Below the pieces are notes generated by a model. That model made no database searches. It was not told the DNA's origin and saw nothing but the letters and a program-made list of their open reading frames with translations. 64,000 nt of DNA from the NCBI RefSeq assembly GCF_041749095.1, contig NZ_JBGTCA010000011.1:3366-67365 (forward strand), read 5' to 3'. The translations under genes were made by a program, and so were the position numbers. How positions within the stretch are numbered: the stretch's first letter is position 1; each line of letters begins with the position of its first letter. This DNA is from Aquiflexum sp041749095. Lineage in GTDB: Bacteria; Bacteroidota; Bacteroidia; Cytophagales; Cyclobacteriaceae. This document shows positions 16,540 to 26,187 of the stretch, piece by piece.

Positions 16540-16926
16540 TTATGAGTTTTTTAAAAATCCAATGATATAACCATCGGGGTCTGCAATGTAGAATTCTTTA
16601 GCTCCTTCACGCACTGTTCTTAACGGCATGACGACATCTACATTTTTATCTAAAAGGGTTTGAAACAACTCTTCGATATTTTCGACCTCAAAAAGTATAT
16701 CCAGATGTTTGTGGTCTCTTTTGTTTTTTCTTTCTTCAGTCGATGGGTTGCCATCTTTGAGGTGTATGGAATATGCGTCTTTTATAATACCTACATAAAA
16801 GTCCAAGAACCGGAATTCTATATCAAATTCGAGCTTTTGGGTGTAAAACTCAATGGATTGAACAAGGTTATTGACGAGTAGTTGGGTACTCATTTTTTTA
16901 ATACTGAAATTCGTGACTGCTTCCAT
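16540..16926 (-). CDS. VOC (glyoxalase/bleomycin-resistance) family protein
   Basis: Protein of 128 aa with two beta-alpha-beta-beta-beta modules: LLVNNLVQSIEFYTQKLEFDIEFRFLDFYVGIIK, and HLDILFEVENIEELFQTLLDKNVDVVMPLRTVREGAKEFYIADPDGYIIGFLK, the last part being the family's characteristic DPDG-hydrophobic strand. Members bind metal and hydroxy-acids or sequester drugs. An alternative start is the Met at residue 12 (16893). Confidence 0.82.
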   Translation of the reverse strand: MEAVTNFSIKKMSTQLLVNNLVQSIEFYTQKLEFDIEFRFLDFYVGIIKDAYSIHLKDGNPSTEERKNKRDHKHLDILFEVENIEELFQTLLDKNVDVVMPLRTVREGAKEFYIADPDGYIIGFLKNS

Positions 16927-17230
16927 AATATTTTGTTATTTGATTTAATTTTTCATGATCACAAAAGTTAATTATTCCTTGATATTTAAACTTTCAATAA
17001 CGGTTATGCTTACAATTTTGTAAAGGCTCAAACTTAAGTACAGTCTCAGTCAGTTCATTTGCTATTCACATAGAAATTTCATGGCTAATCAGTTTAAAGT
17101 AAATTAAAATTATTTTTGTTAGTATAATGTTAAATAATTAGATCTAACCCACTTACATACTTTCCATGCTATTGGCGAGCAGATAGGAACTGCCGCTGCG
17201 AACCCTTTGCCCGCCTGAGTTTAGCTGATG
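16927..17230. other. intergenic region with attC-like structure
   Basis: No gene. At 17142-17236 the minus strand reads CCATAAC (its TAA is the stop codon of the adjacent methyltransferase), then GGCGGGCA ... TGCTCGCC arms (17174-17181 and 17208-17215, one mismatch) and ends with GTTAGAT, which fits the GTTRRRY core of integron attC sites. The 95-base length is in the normal attC range, but the first box has two mismatches to RYYYAAC. Confidence 0.35.
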
Positions 17231-17983
17231 TTATGGTCTGTTTTTCCTTCCTACCCAAAATCTACATTCACCGGATTTCACTTTCACATTTGTTGGTTCC
17301 TCAAATTTGTCACTTCGATAGAAAGTTTCAAGTAAGTCGAAATTACTTTCTTGAAGAACATTCTTTACTTCATTCATGTCTGGGATATGAATGAAAATTT
17401 CCTGACTTTCATTTTTTGAACTCGTGATTATATCTCCAAATTCAAACAAGTCAAGTCTTTGTTTTCCTTGCGCCCAATGATTCCTTTCGTTATCCCAGAA
17501 TTGAAAATATTTCTCTTCCCTATTTCTGTCATGAGTCGTGAATATAAATAACCCAGCATCCTTTAAAACCCGGTTTATTTCTTTAAATGCAATCAATCGT
17601 TGTATCGGATTTGGAATTGACATGATTCCATTAAAAGAAAATATTACTACATCAAACTCCTTGTCATTGAAGTCCAGCTTTGTTGCATCTCCGATTCTAA
17701 AATCAATGTCAACATTGAATATCGTATTTAACTTTTGTGCTTCAAAAATCATCTCTGGAGTCAAATCCAAACCGATTACTTTGTCAAAACCAAGTCGAAT
17801 TAATCCAAATGTTGTACGTCCTGTTCCACAACCAAGATCCAAAACAGTTGAATCTGATCTGAGATACTTTTTAAAAACGTATTTCTCCGATTCCCATAAG
17901 CCTACCTCAATGGTAAAGTCTATATAACTTTTAATCCCTGACCTGTATTGATTGAGAATAAATTCTTTCGATATCTTCTTCAT
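17231..17983 (-). CDS. class I SAM-dependent methyltransferase
   Basis: Protein of 250 aa. Motif I VLDLGCGTGRTTFGL at about residues 47-61, VIGLDLTPEMIFEAQKLN, DATKLDFNDKEFDVVIFSFNGIM and a Pro-rich LxExxRVLKDAGLFIFTTHDR block. The N-terminus (MKKISKEFILNQYRSGIKSYIDFT) is a helical lid. Substrate unknown. The stop codon lies inside a possible attC-like structure. Confidence 0.82.
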   Translation of the reverse strand: MKKISKEFILNQYRSGIKSYIDFTIEVGLWESEKYVFKKYLRSDSTVLDLGCGTGRTTFGLIRLGFDKVIGLDLTPEMIFEAQKLNTIFNVDIDFRIGDATKLDFNDKEFDVVIFSFNGIMSIPNPIQRLIAFKEINRVLKDAGLFIFTTHDRNREEKYFQFWDNERNHWAQGKQRLDLFEFGDIITSSKNESQEIFIHIPDMNEVKNVLQESNFDLLETFYRSDKFEEPTNVKVKSGECRFWVGRKNRP

Positions 17984-18109
17984 TTTTTTTATAAAAATGC
18001 CCTATACACCAATATACCCAAATCCGCTCCCATTATTGCTTCAAGCCAGTATGTATTTTTCTTAATACTGCGAATTTACTGTAGGTGCGCATCCTAAAGG
18101 AATTTGGTC

Positions 18110-18826
18110 TTACCCACTTATATATTTTCCATTCTGTAATATTGGTACACCATCGCTACAGTTAAATGCTCCTGCCAGAATTATGTCATTTTCAAATCCG
18201 CGAGCTATTAATTCCTTACCCGAAATGCAATTCATAAGTCCTTCAAGCAGGTTCTCTTTATAACAATTAAAAGCCGATAAGGCGGTCAGGGACTCAGGTG
18301 ATAATGTACCCTTCAAATAATATATAATTGCTCCCGCTCCAATCAAGTCTTCAAAGCATGGCCGTAAGCTCCCATCAGACCATTTTTCTCCCGCTGGTAT
18401 TATGGCAATCTTTTTTCCTATTTGTAAAGCGTATTCGGCAATAGCTTTAGCATTTCGCAAACAACCGCAAAGGGTTATTGTCTCACCTGTTGTCAAAGAC
18501 AGCGAAGAACCATTCGGCGATGGGAGCACTATTTGCTCTCCCTTTTTTACTGTCTGCAAAGATGTAGGTGAAAGTGAATAGGAATTGGAATATTGTCGCT
18601 TAAAGTCTGCAAGAATTGTATTTTTACTTTTTGCAAATTCAATTGCTGTTTCATCTTTCCATTTGTAAGGAATCACCGAGGCTAATTTGCTGGTTACAAT
18701 ATCAACGCATGTCGAAAATGAAAGAATATCAATGATAATGACTGCATCAGAAATTGGGGATAATTCCTCAACTCCCATTTGGCCCCATTCCAGCCTAATA
18801 TCAAATTCATTCTGATTATAAAACAT
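18110..18826 (-). CDS. 2-phosphosulfolactate phosphatase (ComB) family protein
   Basis: Protein of 238 aa with the ComB signatures: VIIIDILSFSTCVDI (about residues 29-43), LPSPNGSSLS (about 98-107), CLRNAKAIAEYA and IIPAGEKWSDGSLRPCFEDLIGAGAI (about 147-172). In methanogens ComB makes sulfolactate for coenzyme M; in bacteria the family is widespread and its substrate is usually unknown, so a phosphatase acting on a small phosphorylated acid is the safe call. It is the last gene of the minus-strand operon, 10 bp after the MFS gene. Confidence 0.85.
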   Translation of the reverse strand: MFYNQNEFDIRLEWGQMGVEELSPISDAVIIIDILSFSTCVDIVTSKLASVIPYKWKDETAIEFAKSKNTILADFKRQYSNSYSLSPTSLQTVKKGEQIVLPSPNGSSLSLTTGETITLCGCLRNAKAIAEYALQIGKKIAIIPAGEKWSDGSLRPCFEDLIGAGAIIYYLKGTLSPESLTALSAFNCYKENLLEGLMNCISGKELIARGFENDIILAGAFNCSDGVPILQNGKYISG

Positions 18827-18836
18827 TATTTGACTA

Positions 18837-20069
18837 TTAATTTACCTCCTGCTGAAACCTGATATTGACTTCCCTAAATACGTCCATTTTAAAGGCATAA
18901 ATCAGAGTACATACCAGCACGCCAAATCCACCGCCCATCAATACATTGGGAGCGCCAAACCATTCAGTGAGTAATCCGATCAGAAAGCTGCCTATAGAAA
19001 GCGCACCCATAAAAAGCATGATATACAAACTCAGTACCCGTCCGCGCTTATCGTCTGGCGCAATGGTCTGCAAGAGGGTATTGGAACCGGTAAAAATCAT
19101 GACTCGGCCAAAACCGGACATGACCAAGGTAAGCAAAGAAAACCACAAGACATCCGATACGGCAAATGCCATAACCCCCACTCCAAAAATGATTCCTCCA
19201 AAAAGTATGTATTTATCAAGACCTTCCAGGTTGGATTTATTACCCACCAACAAAGCGCCTAAAACAGAACCCAAGCCTATGGCACTGGTTAAATAGCCAA
19301 ATACCTCGGCACCGGCATTGAATACACGCCCGGCAAATACAGGCAAAATTACGATATACGAAACCCCCAACATGGTAATAAAAGCGACAAATACAAGTAT
19401 CAGCTTTATGGGTGGCGATTGATAGGCATAATTAAATCCATCCATAAACTCAACCTTAAAATTGAGTTTGTAGGTCTTTCTAACATAGCCTTCATATTGG
19501 ATGAGTCGAAAGCACACCACTACCATCAAACTCATAATACCATACAGCAAAAAACATACGCCTTCGCCAACAAATGGTATCAGTATACCTGCTATGGATG
19601 GTCCTGCAATGCGGGCTGTGTTAAAAAGCGACGAATTCAGGGCAATGGCATTGGTCAGGTATGTTTTGTCTTCTACTAAATCATTCACCAAAGACTGTCT
19701 GGAAGGCATTTCTATTCCACTTATACATCCAAATAATATTTGAATGCCAATCATCCAGCCTACGGTTATTTGATCTCCCAGCGTAAGAGCAGCAAGCAAA
19801 AATGAATTGGCGGCCAATAGGCTATGGGAAATGATTAGGAGCTTATGCTTATTATACCTATCGGCGACCACACCGGCTATAGAAGATATCAAAAATGCTG
19901 AAATTTCCCGTGAAAAAGTGACCAAACCAAGCAATAATGCAGAATCGGTCAATCGAAATACCAACCAGCCGATGGCCACTTGCTTTATCATGGTGCCAAG
20001 ATTTGAAAAAGCTTGACCCCAAAAATATAATCGGTAGTTCTTATATCTAAAAGCAGAAAATATGACCAT
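18837..20069 (-). CDS. MFS exporter (EntS/DHA3-like)
   Basis: Protein of 410 aa with about 12 membrane segments. It begins FRYKNYRLYFWGQAFSNLGTMIKQVAIGWLVFRLTDSALLLGLV, the typical N-terminus of the EntS-like group, and has the GVVADRYNKHKLLI loop with the MFS D/R motif. Members export siderophores, drugs or metabolites. It is coupled to comB (10-bp gap) and lies 207 bp after the kinase-like gene. Confidence 0.82.
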   Translation of the reverse strand: MVIFSAFRYKNYRLYFWGQAFSNLGTMIKQVAIGWLVFRLTDSALLLGLVTFSREISAFLISSIAGVVADRYNKHKLLIISHSLLAANSFLLAALTLGDQITVGWMIGIQILFGCISGIEMPSRQSLVNDLVEDKTYLTNAIALNSSLFNTARIAGPSIAGILIPFVGEGVCFLLYGIMSLMVVVCFRLIQYEGYVRKTYKLNFKVEFMDGFNYAYQSPPIKLILVFVAFITMLGVSYIVILPVFAGRVFNAGAEVFGYLTSAIGLGSVLGALLVGNKSNLEGLDKYILFGGIIFGVGVMAFAVSDVLWFSLLTLVMSGFGRVMIFTGSNTLLQTIAPDDKRGRVLSLYIMLFMGALSIGSFLIGLLTEWFGAPNVLMGGGFGVLVCTLIYAFKMDVFREVNIRFQQEVN

Positions 20070-20276
20070 AAATAGTCTGTGGTTAATATTTGGCAGTTTG
20101 ATAAAATCGAATCTGTGCTTTTTTCTTTAAAATAAGTTAGCCTAATTTAATTGAATGAGCACAAAAACGTCCTTGCAGATTACTTTGGCAAAATAACCGG
20201 TAGATCGTTAGTCGGTAGTATAAGTGCTGTTAGTTTTTGATTAAGTATTTTACCACGATTGTAAAACTGATTTTGA

Positions 20277-21155
20277 TCACATTTCATCCAAATCCAGTTT
20301 TTTTAGCTGGTCCAGACTTGAACTCTTGATGGAAAATTTGCTGTACATGTGTTCGGTATCTGTAATAATCAACCACATTTGATCAGATTTGTCTTTCACC
20401 ACCTTTAAATAAAAATCATTATTTAGCGCATAGATATACAATACGTCGTGTAAAATCTCTGAGGTCATGGGTTTTAGATCAAACTGATGGATGGTTTCTG
20501 AAAAGCAATAGGGATTGTGAACTGTAAAATCGCAGTTTTCTTTTTGCCTCACCACCTCCGCTCTATGTGATTCATATACTTTACCAGTCAGTAACCGCTC
20601 AAAAACCAATTCCGGATCTTGTCGGTATCGATCAAAAGCATTTCTGAAAACCCTGCGCAACAACCTACCATATAAAGGGCTTTCGACATAAATACTAAAA
20701 TCTACCAAAGGCTTAAGGTGGGCATGTAAAGCATACAGTCCCTCAAATAAAATAACGGGCGTGCTTTGAATCTTTTTATAACCCACGGGTTTTTTTCTTT
20801 CGAATGAATAAACCGGCATTTGGGCTATTTTTCCCGATTTGAGGGTTTCCAACATTTGGCGCCCTTCCTCAATACCGAAATTGGCCGGATCGTCCCAATG
20901 GTAAGTGTATTCAAAATAGTTGGTCAATTCAATCCCCTTCTGATAATTGTCCTGTGAAAGCAATTGTGTATGCTGGGGAAGTTGCGCACATAATTTTTTG
21001 GCTATCTGAGTGCTTTTTCCGGTACAAGATCCACCGGCAATACCAACAATTAAGCTTGGAGCCTTTTCAGAAAATTGCGCTGATAGGCTGCCAATTTTAT
21101 TGATAATGAGTTGCATCCAATCAGGCTCATTCAAAAAGATGGTCTTTGCAATCAT
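20277..21155 (-). CDS. P-loop kinase of the uridine kinase / phosphoribulokinase family
   Basis: Protein of 292 aa. Walker A GIAGGSCTGKST at about residues 39-50. LSQDNYQKG gives the substrate/Asp motif, with FEYTYHWDDPANF and MPVYSFERKKPVGYKK typical of the UDK/PRK fold, then ILFEGLYAL and a lid RLLRRVFRNAFDRYRQDP. It differs from housekeeping uridine kinase by a longer C-terminal domain (residues 215-292), so the substrate is uncertain. Position between an ABC exporter and an MFS/ComB pair suggests a dedicated pathway. Confidence 0.8.
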   Translation of the reverse strand: MIAKTIFLNEPDWMQLIINKIGSLSAQFSEKAPSLIVGIAGGSCTGKSTQIAKKLCAQLPQHTQLLSQDNYQKGIELTNYFEYTYHWDDPANFGIEEGRQMLETLKSGKIAQMPVYSFERKKPVGYKKIQSTPVILFEGLYALHAHLKPLVDFSIYVESPLYGRLLRRVFRNAFDRYRQDPELVFERLLTGKVYESHRAEVVRQKENCDFTVHNPYCFSETIHQFDLKPMTSEILHDVLYIYALNNDFYLKVVKDKSDQMWLIITDTEHMYSKFSIKSSSLDQLKKLDLDEM

Positions 21156-21212
21156 ATTATTATTAATGCTTCCAATTTGATAAATTTTCTACCGCAATAT
21201 AAAATCGCAAAA

Positions 21213-23039
21213 TTATACACTAAGTGCCTCAAACTGGCTGGTGTACAATTTCCGGTAGACGCCGCTTTTGTTTAGCAAACTTTCATGGTTGCCTTGCTCT
21301 ATTATTTTGCCTTGCTGAATGACCAAAATCCTATCGCAGTTACGTATGGTAGATAACCGGTGGGCAATGACGATGGAGGTCCTACTCTTCAACAACGTCG
21401 CTATGCCATTTTGTATTTTATTTTCAATAAGTGTATCTATAGAAGATGTGGCTTCGTCCATCAACAAAATTCGCGGATTTCTCAAAACAACTCTGGCAAA
21501 TGATATGAGTTGCTTCTCGCCAGAACTCAGATTATTACCTTCCTCCCCTACTTCATCATCTAATCTATCCGCAAATTCAGCGATACCCAGGCTTTCAAGT
21601 ACTTCCACCATATCCCTATCACTGGCATCGAGTCTTCCATAGCATAAATTTTCTCTGATAGTTCCTGAAAACAAATAGGGTGTTTGCAAAATTACGCCTA
21701 GCTGACTCCGAAAACTTTGTAAAGTTAAGGATGTATAATCAATCCCATCCATTGTGATTCGTCCCTGAGTAGGTTCGTAAAACCGGCTGATTAGATTAAT
21801 AATGGTTGATTTTCCTTCGCCTGTTGGGCCTACAAGGGCTATGGATTCACCAGCTTTAATGGAGATATTCAGTTTTTCAATAACCGGTCGATTGGGGATA
21901 TAGCTGAAATCAACATTTTCAAAACAAATGTTTCCGGCCAACACAGGTGCAGTTTTTGCATTTGGGTGATCCTTTATGCCCACAGGTTCATCAATCAATG
22001 AAAAAATGCGTTCTCCCGCGGAAAGGCTGTCTTGAGCTGCTGCATAAAATTGGGTGACTTCCATAATCGGATCGAAAATCATGCGTGCATAGCCAAAAAA
22101 AGCTGCCAGCAAACCCAGTGTAAAACCCGAAGCCGGATTCAATACCAAATGACCGCCGAAGTAAATTACCGCCGCCGCTACCAGAGATCCTAAAAGCACC
22201 ACCACAGGCCGGTACATGGCAGTATACCAAGCTGCTTTATAGGAAGAATGTTTGAGTTCTTGTGTGATGCTATTAAACTCCACAGAAGATTGATCCTCGT
22301 GCACGGTGGCTTTATTTACCTCTATTGCATTGATATTTTCAGTAAGAAAAGCCGCCATTTGACTATAGATCCGTCGGGCATTTCTTGAATAGCCAAGTAT
22401 CAACATTCGGATTTTAACTGAGGCAAACATCATCAAAGGAATAGACAAGCATACCATGCAGGCTAATTGCCAATGGTAAATAAACATGGCTATTAGACTG
22501 ACCAATATCATCATTACGCCCCCTACCAATGACACAAAACCAAAAGATATAATGTCTGAAACTTTGTCGACATCTGAAGTTAGGCGTATGCTAAGCCAGC
22601 CAATGGCCGAGCGATCATAAAATGAATAAGGCAAATGCTGAAGTTTGTTGAACATTTCCTTTCGTAAATCAAAAACTACAAATTCCTTAAGTCTTCCGGC
22701 GGCATATATAAAAACTACCATGCCAGCAGATTGCAATAATATAGCGCCCAAATACAAAATTCCATATTGAGTCATGGTCTGCGCCATGGCATCGGTAAAA
22801 CCTGAAATACCACTTTCGCGCATGCTTAAGACAACAGGTGTAATAAAATTATCTATGTATTTGTACCAAATAATTGGCAAAACCCCAACAATACAAGCAT
22901 CGACTATGGCACCCCCAATGAGCACCGAACACCATTTTTTATGCCTAAAACTATAATTAAATATCCTTAGGATAAATGGCCACAAAGCCCTCTTTCGGGT
23001 AAATTCTTTATCTTTTAAATGATTCTCCATTTGGGTCAA
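21213..23039 (-). CDS. ABC exporter half-transporter (active-site subunit)
   Basis: Protein of 608 aa: six membrane helices (about residues 15-330) and a nucleotide-binding domain. Walker A GPTGEGKST, Q-loop LQTPYLFSGTIREN, signature LSSGEKQ, and Walker B ILLMDEATSSID with the catalytic Glu, then H-loop IAHRLST. The partner gene upstream has Asp in place of this Glu, so the two form a heterodimeric exporter of the TM287/288 or MdlAB type. Start at 23039; 83 bp from its partner. Confidence 0.88.
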   Translation of the reverse strand: MTQMENHLKDKEFTRKRALWPFILRIFNYSFRHKKWCSVLIGGAIVDACIVGVLPIIWYKYIDNFITPVVLSMRESGISGFTDAMAQTMTQYGILYLGAILLQSAGMVVFIYAAGRLKEFVVFDLRKEMFNKLQHLPYSFYDRSAIGWLSIRLTSDVDKVSDIISFGFVSLVGGVMMILVSLIAMFIYHWQLACMVCLSIPLMMFASVKIRMLILGYSRNARRIYSQMAAFLTENINAIEVNKATVHEDQSSVEFNSITQELKHSSYKAAWYTAMYRPVVVLLGSLVAAAVIYFGGHLVLNPASGFTLGLLAAFFGYARMIFDPIMEVTQFYAAAQDSLSAGERIFSLIDEPVGIKDHPNAKTAPVLAGNICFENVDFSYIPNRPVIEKLNISIKAGESIALVGPTGEGKSTIINLISRFYEPTQGRITMDGIDYTSLTLQSFRSQLGVILQTPYLFSGTIRENLCYGRLDASDRDMVEVLESLGIAEFADRLDDEVGEEGNNLSSGEKQLISFARVVLRNPRILLMDEATSSIDTLIENKIQNGIATLLKSRTSIVIAHRLSTIRNCDRILVIQQGKIIEQGNHESLLNKSGVYRKLYTSQFEALSV

Positions 23040-23122
23040 GAGTTAGGCAGCGGCTTTTTCATTAATATTATCTTGTGTTCTACTATGCTAATTGGTACTT
23101 ACATATCAATTGATAAATCATT

Positions 23123-24958
23123 TCATGTTTCCTGTAATTTATCTTGCTGCTTGAGCGATTGTATCTTGCATATTTTATAATAGTATCCATCCTCCATTGA
23201 TTCGAGTTTCATTGGTGAGCCATATTGCACCAATTTTCCCTCTTTCATTACCAATACAAAATCAGATTTTTTAAGCGATGCCACACGATGCGAAATAATA
23301 ATAGATGTTCTATCAGCTAGCACCTCTTGCAAGGAATTGAGAATTTTATGCTCTGTTACAGTATCAATGGCCGAGGTAGCATCATCCATGATAACCACCC
23401 CAGGCCACTGAATTAAAGTTCGCGCCAGTACCACCCTTTGTTTTTGCCCCCCTGACAGCGTTACACCTTTTTCACCCACCAGTGTCCTGAAACCATCCGG
23501 GAATTTTAATTTCATTTCATAGGCTTCTGAAATTCGTGCGGCTTCATCAACTTCGTTTGGGCTACTTTGTGGATGTATATAGGCAATGTTTTGCTCTATA
23601 GTTCTTGAAAACAAAAAAGCTTTTTGCATGGCTACTCCCATAGTGGATCTAAGATAAGCCTTAGGGAAAGATTTGATATCTTTTCCATCGAGCAGAATCA
23701 TACCTTCATTCGGATCGTATAATCGCAGTAATAACTTAATTATGGTGCTTTTGCCACCACCACTGGGGCCGGTTATCCCTAGTTGACGACCCGGTTGCAG
23801 CTTAAAAGAAATATGTTGCAATGCAGGTTTCTTTTCATTTGGGTAGGTAAATGAAACATTTCTAAACTCGATCTCGCCATGAAGCTGTTCAGAAACAAAT
23901 GTGCCTTCGTCTGTTTCGCGTGCATGTTCCAATATTTCTGAAATTCTTGAAGTAGCCACTATGGCCATGCCCATTTGAGACAGTACCTGACCCAACTGAC
24001 GCATCGGATAGGTAACCATGCCTATGTAGGTATAAAAACCCAACAGCTCTCCAATACTTATTCGGCCTTGAATGACAAAATATCCACCGGTAAGTACCGA
24101 AATGATCAACTGAAGATGCACTAAAAAATCCGTCAAGGGCCAATACGCAGCTTGCAGGTTAGCTTGCTTAAGTCCCATTTTCATCTTTTGCTGGTTTTGC
24201 TGATGAAACCTATCTATTTCATAAGTTTGATTTGAAAAGGCTGTAACCACTCTGATGCCATTGAGGTTTTCTTGCACCATGTTGTTGAGTTTATCTGCTT
24301 CGATTTCGTGAAGGCGCCATATCTTCCTTTCTTCATTAAAAAAACGGTAACCTAGTAATAATATGACTGGAGATAAAATCACTGTTATGGTAGCTTGTAA
24401 CCAATCCATACTCCACATCATAAAAAAAGAAAACAAAAAAGTACCGGACAAGCGTAATACAGCTATCACTTGCTGATGTATAAATCTTTTTATGGTATCG
24501 ATATCGCCTGTGCAGCGCTGGATTAATTCTCCCCTTGAAATACCTGAGAAGAATTCCATGGGCAAATACTGAATATGTTTGAACACATCGTCTCTGAGGC
24601 GCTTAATGCTCCGTTCGCTTATTGAGTCCTTTAATGTAACAGAACTGAATAAAAATATACTTCGCAAAACCGCTATGACCATATAAATGAGTCCTAGTGC
24701 CAATAGGACGGCACCGATTTTCCCATTTTGAGAATCTGGCAGCCAGCTCATAATTTTATTGGTTATATAGTCGCCCGACAATGCATCTATGGCTACACCA
24801 TCCTGATAATTAACGAGAACATAATCAACTGCAATTTGAAATATTTTGGGCTCTAAGGCTCTGGCTACAATAGATACCAACAGAAGCAAGGCAGAAAAGC
24901 AATACCAAAATTTGTATTCTCCTAAAATTCCAATCAGATCTTTGAAATTTTTAATCAT
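23123..24958 (-). CDS. ABC exporter half-transporter (degenerate-site subunit)
   Basis: Protein of 611 aa, membrane domain plus NBD: Walker A GPSGGGKST, Q-loop MQKAFLFSRTIEQN, signature LSGGQKQR, Walker B VVIMDDATSAID, H-loop ISHRVAS. The residue after Walker B is Asp instead of the catalytic Glu, the hallmark of the non-catalytic site of heterodimeric exporters. First gene of the minus-strand operon; it is divergent from the phosphonate locus at 25282. Exported substrate unknown. Confidence 0.88.
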   Translation of the reverse strand: MIKNFKDLIGILGEYKFWYCFSALLLLVSIVARALEPKIFQIAVDYVLVNYQDGVAIDALSGDYITNKIMSWLPDSQNGKIGAVLLALGLIYMVIAVLRSIFLFSSVTLKDSISERSIKRLRDDVFKHIQYLPMEFFSGISRGELIQRCTGDIDTIKRFIHQQVIAVLRLSGTFLFSFFMMWSMDWLQATITVILSPVILLLGYRFFNEERKIWRLHEIEADKLNNMVQENLNGIRVVTAFSNQTYEIDRFHQQNQQKMKMGLKQANLQAAYWPLTDFLVHLQLIISVLTGGYFVIQGRISIGELLGFYTYIGMVTYPMRQLGQVLSQMGMAIVATSRISEILEHARETDEGTFVSEQLHGEIEFRNVSFTYPNEKKPALQHISFKLQPGRQLGITGPSGGGKSTIIKLLLRLYDPNEGMILLDGKDIKSFPKAYLRSTMGVAMQKAFLFSRTIEQNIAYIHPQSSPNEVDEAARISEAYEMKLKFPDGFRTLVGEKGVTLSGGQKQRVVLARTLIQWPGVVIMDDATSAIDTVTEHKILNSLQEVLADRTSIIISHRVASLKKSDFVLVMKEGKLVQYGSPMKLESMEDGYYYKICKIQSLKQQDKLQET

Positions 24959-25135
24959 TAGCGACTTAGTGTAAGTTGAAGCTTTTTGGACGGCAAGGTA
25001 AAAGCCAAAAGTTTAGCAGGTGTTAGAGTGGTATTTGGGCCATGTTAAAAATGAATATTTATAAATGCCTGAGAAAATCTAATCAATTAGGCTAAAGCAA
25101 AAAACTGAATATAATATGCTTACATTTTTAAAAGT

Positions 25136-25161
25136 TGATACCTTATACCCAATTGGTATCA
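25136..25161. promoter_or_regulatory. inverted repeat in the divergent ABC/phnD promoter region
   Basis: TGATACC (25136-25142) and GGTATCA (25155-25161) flank a 12-base centre that holds a further ATACC half-site (25145-25149), giving two tandem ATACC half-sites and one inverted. It lies between the divergent operons and may be an operator for either. Confidence 0.4.
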
Positions 25162-25217
25162 GCATTTTGAAGCAAAATATTGGATATACACAAAGCTAAT
25201 TATTTAATAATTCACAC

Positions 25218-25251
25218 TTAACAGTATCCTTATATATCTCATCTACTTTTG
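25218..25251 (+). promoter_or_regulatory. candidate phnD promoter
   Basis: TACTTTTG (25244-25251) fits the Bacteroidota -7 element TAnnTTTG. Exactly 21 bp upstream is TTAAC (25218-25222) in place of the usual -33 TTTG. The phnG promoter at 31384 has the same layout. The start codon at 25282 is 30 bp downstream. Confidence 0.55.
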
Positions 25252-25281
25252 TTATTATTAAATAAAACAACAATAAGTCGC

Positions 25282-26187
25282 ATGATCAGAATATTCAAGT
25301 TCGTCACTTTTGCATGTATTTCTGCATTCTTAATTACTGGATGTGGCATTAATGGAGAAGAAAATAAGAAGAAAAAGCTTATAATAGCCATGTCTGCCAC
25401 AGCAGAGTCGGAGCGTAGCTTTGAGCGCATTGAGGCAGTGTCTGAGTACCTCAGTAAAAAGCTGGATATGGAGGTTACACATAAGCTGATTTCAAATCCG
25501 TCGGCATTGATTGAGGCCATGCGCGCCAACAAAATACACTTGGGTTCGGGCGGCCCCTTTACTTACCTCGTAGCATCCAAAGTAGCCAATGCAGTGCCTA
25601 TTGTGTCCACTGAAGACATTAAGGAGGGTAGTATTTTCAGGAGTTGTATAATTACTCAAGCCAATTCCACCATTAATTCCATGGAAGATCTAAAAGCGCG
25701 ATCTGAAAATCTCACCTTGTCTTGGGCTTATCCCACTTCATGCTCGGGTCATTTAGTGCCAAGATATGTAATGCAAGAAGAATATGATTTATTGCCTGGC
25801 GATTTCAAAGAAGTAATGATTTCTACCAACCATACTTCAGCTATATTTACTGTGATTTCAGGTAAAGTGGATGTCGCTGCCACCTACTATTCAGGGTTGC
25901 AACGCTTGATCCAGGAAGGGCGGGTTAATGAAGATGAAATAAAATATTTATGGATTTCGGAGCCCATGGTATCTTCGCCGGTTTTTGCCCGTCAAGACTT
26001 GGGTAGTGATTTGATACAAAGGATTAAAGACGCATACCTTGATATGGAAAAAGATGACCCTGAAACCTTTGCACTTATTCAAAATCAATATATCACCGAT
26101 ATAAAGTACGTAGATGTCAATGACTCAGACTATCAGTTTTACCGTGATATGGCTAATAAAGTTAAAGGATTTGATGTCAAATATTAG
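25282..26187 (+). CDS. phnD: phosphonate/phosphate ABC transporter substrate-binding lipoprotein (PhnD family)
   Basis: Protein of 301 aa from the ATG at 25282 (a TTG at 25249 is rejected because the signal begins at MIRIFKFVTF). Lipobox LITGC. The body has the PhnD/PtxB fold: LIIAMSATAESERSFERIEAVSEYLSKKL, NKIHLGSGGPFTYLVASKVANAVPIVST, SWAYPTSCSGHLVPRY, VAATYYSGLQRL and DYQFYRDM. It would bind a phosphonate or related anion in the periplasm and pass it to PhnE/PhnC. It heads the phn transport genes. Confidence 0.88.
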   Translation: MIRIFKFVTFACISAFLITGCGINGEENKKKKLIIAMSATAESERSFERIEAVSEYLSKKLDMEVTHKLISNPSALIEAMRANKIHLGSGGPFTYLVASKVANAVPIVSTEDIKEGSIFRSCIITQANSTINSMEDLKARSENLTLSWAYPTSCSGHLVPRYVMQEEYDLLPGDFKEVMISTNHTSAIFTVISGKVDVAATYYSGLQRLIQEGRVNEDEIKYLWISEPMVSSPVFARQDLGSDLIQRIKDAYLDMEKDDPETFALIQNQYITDIKYVDVNDSDYQFYRDMANKVKGFDVKY

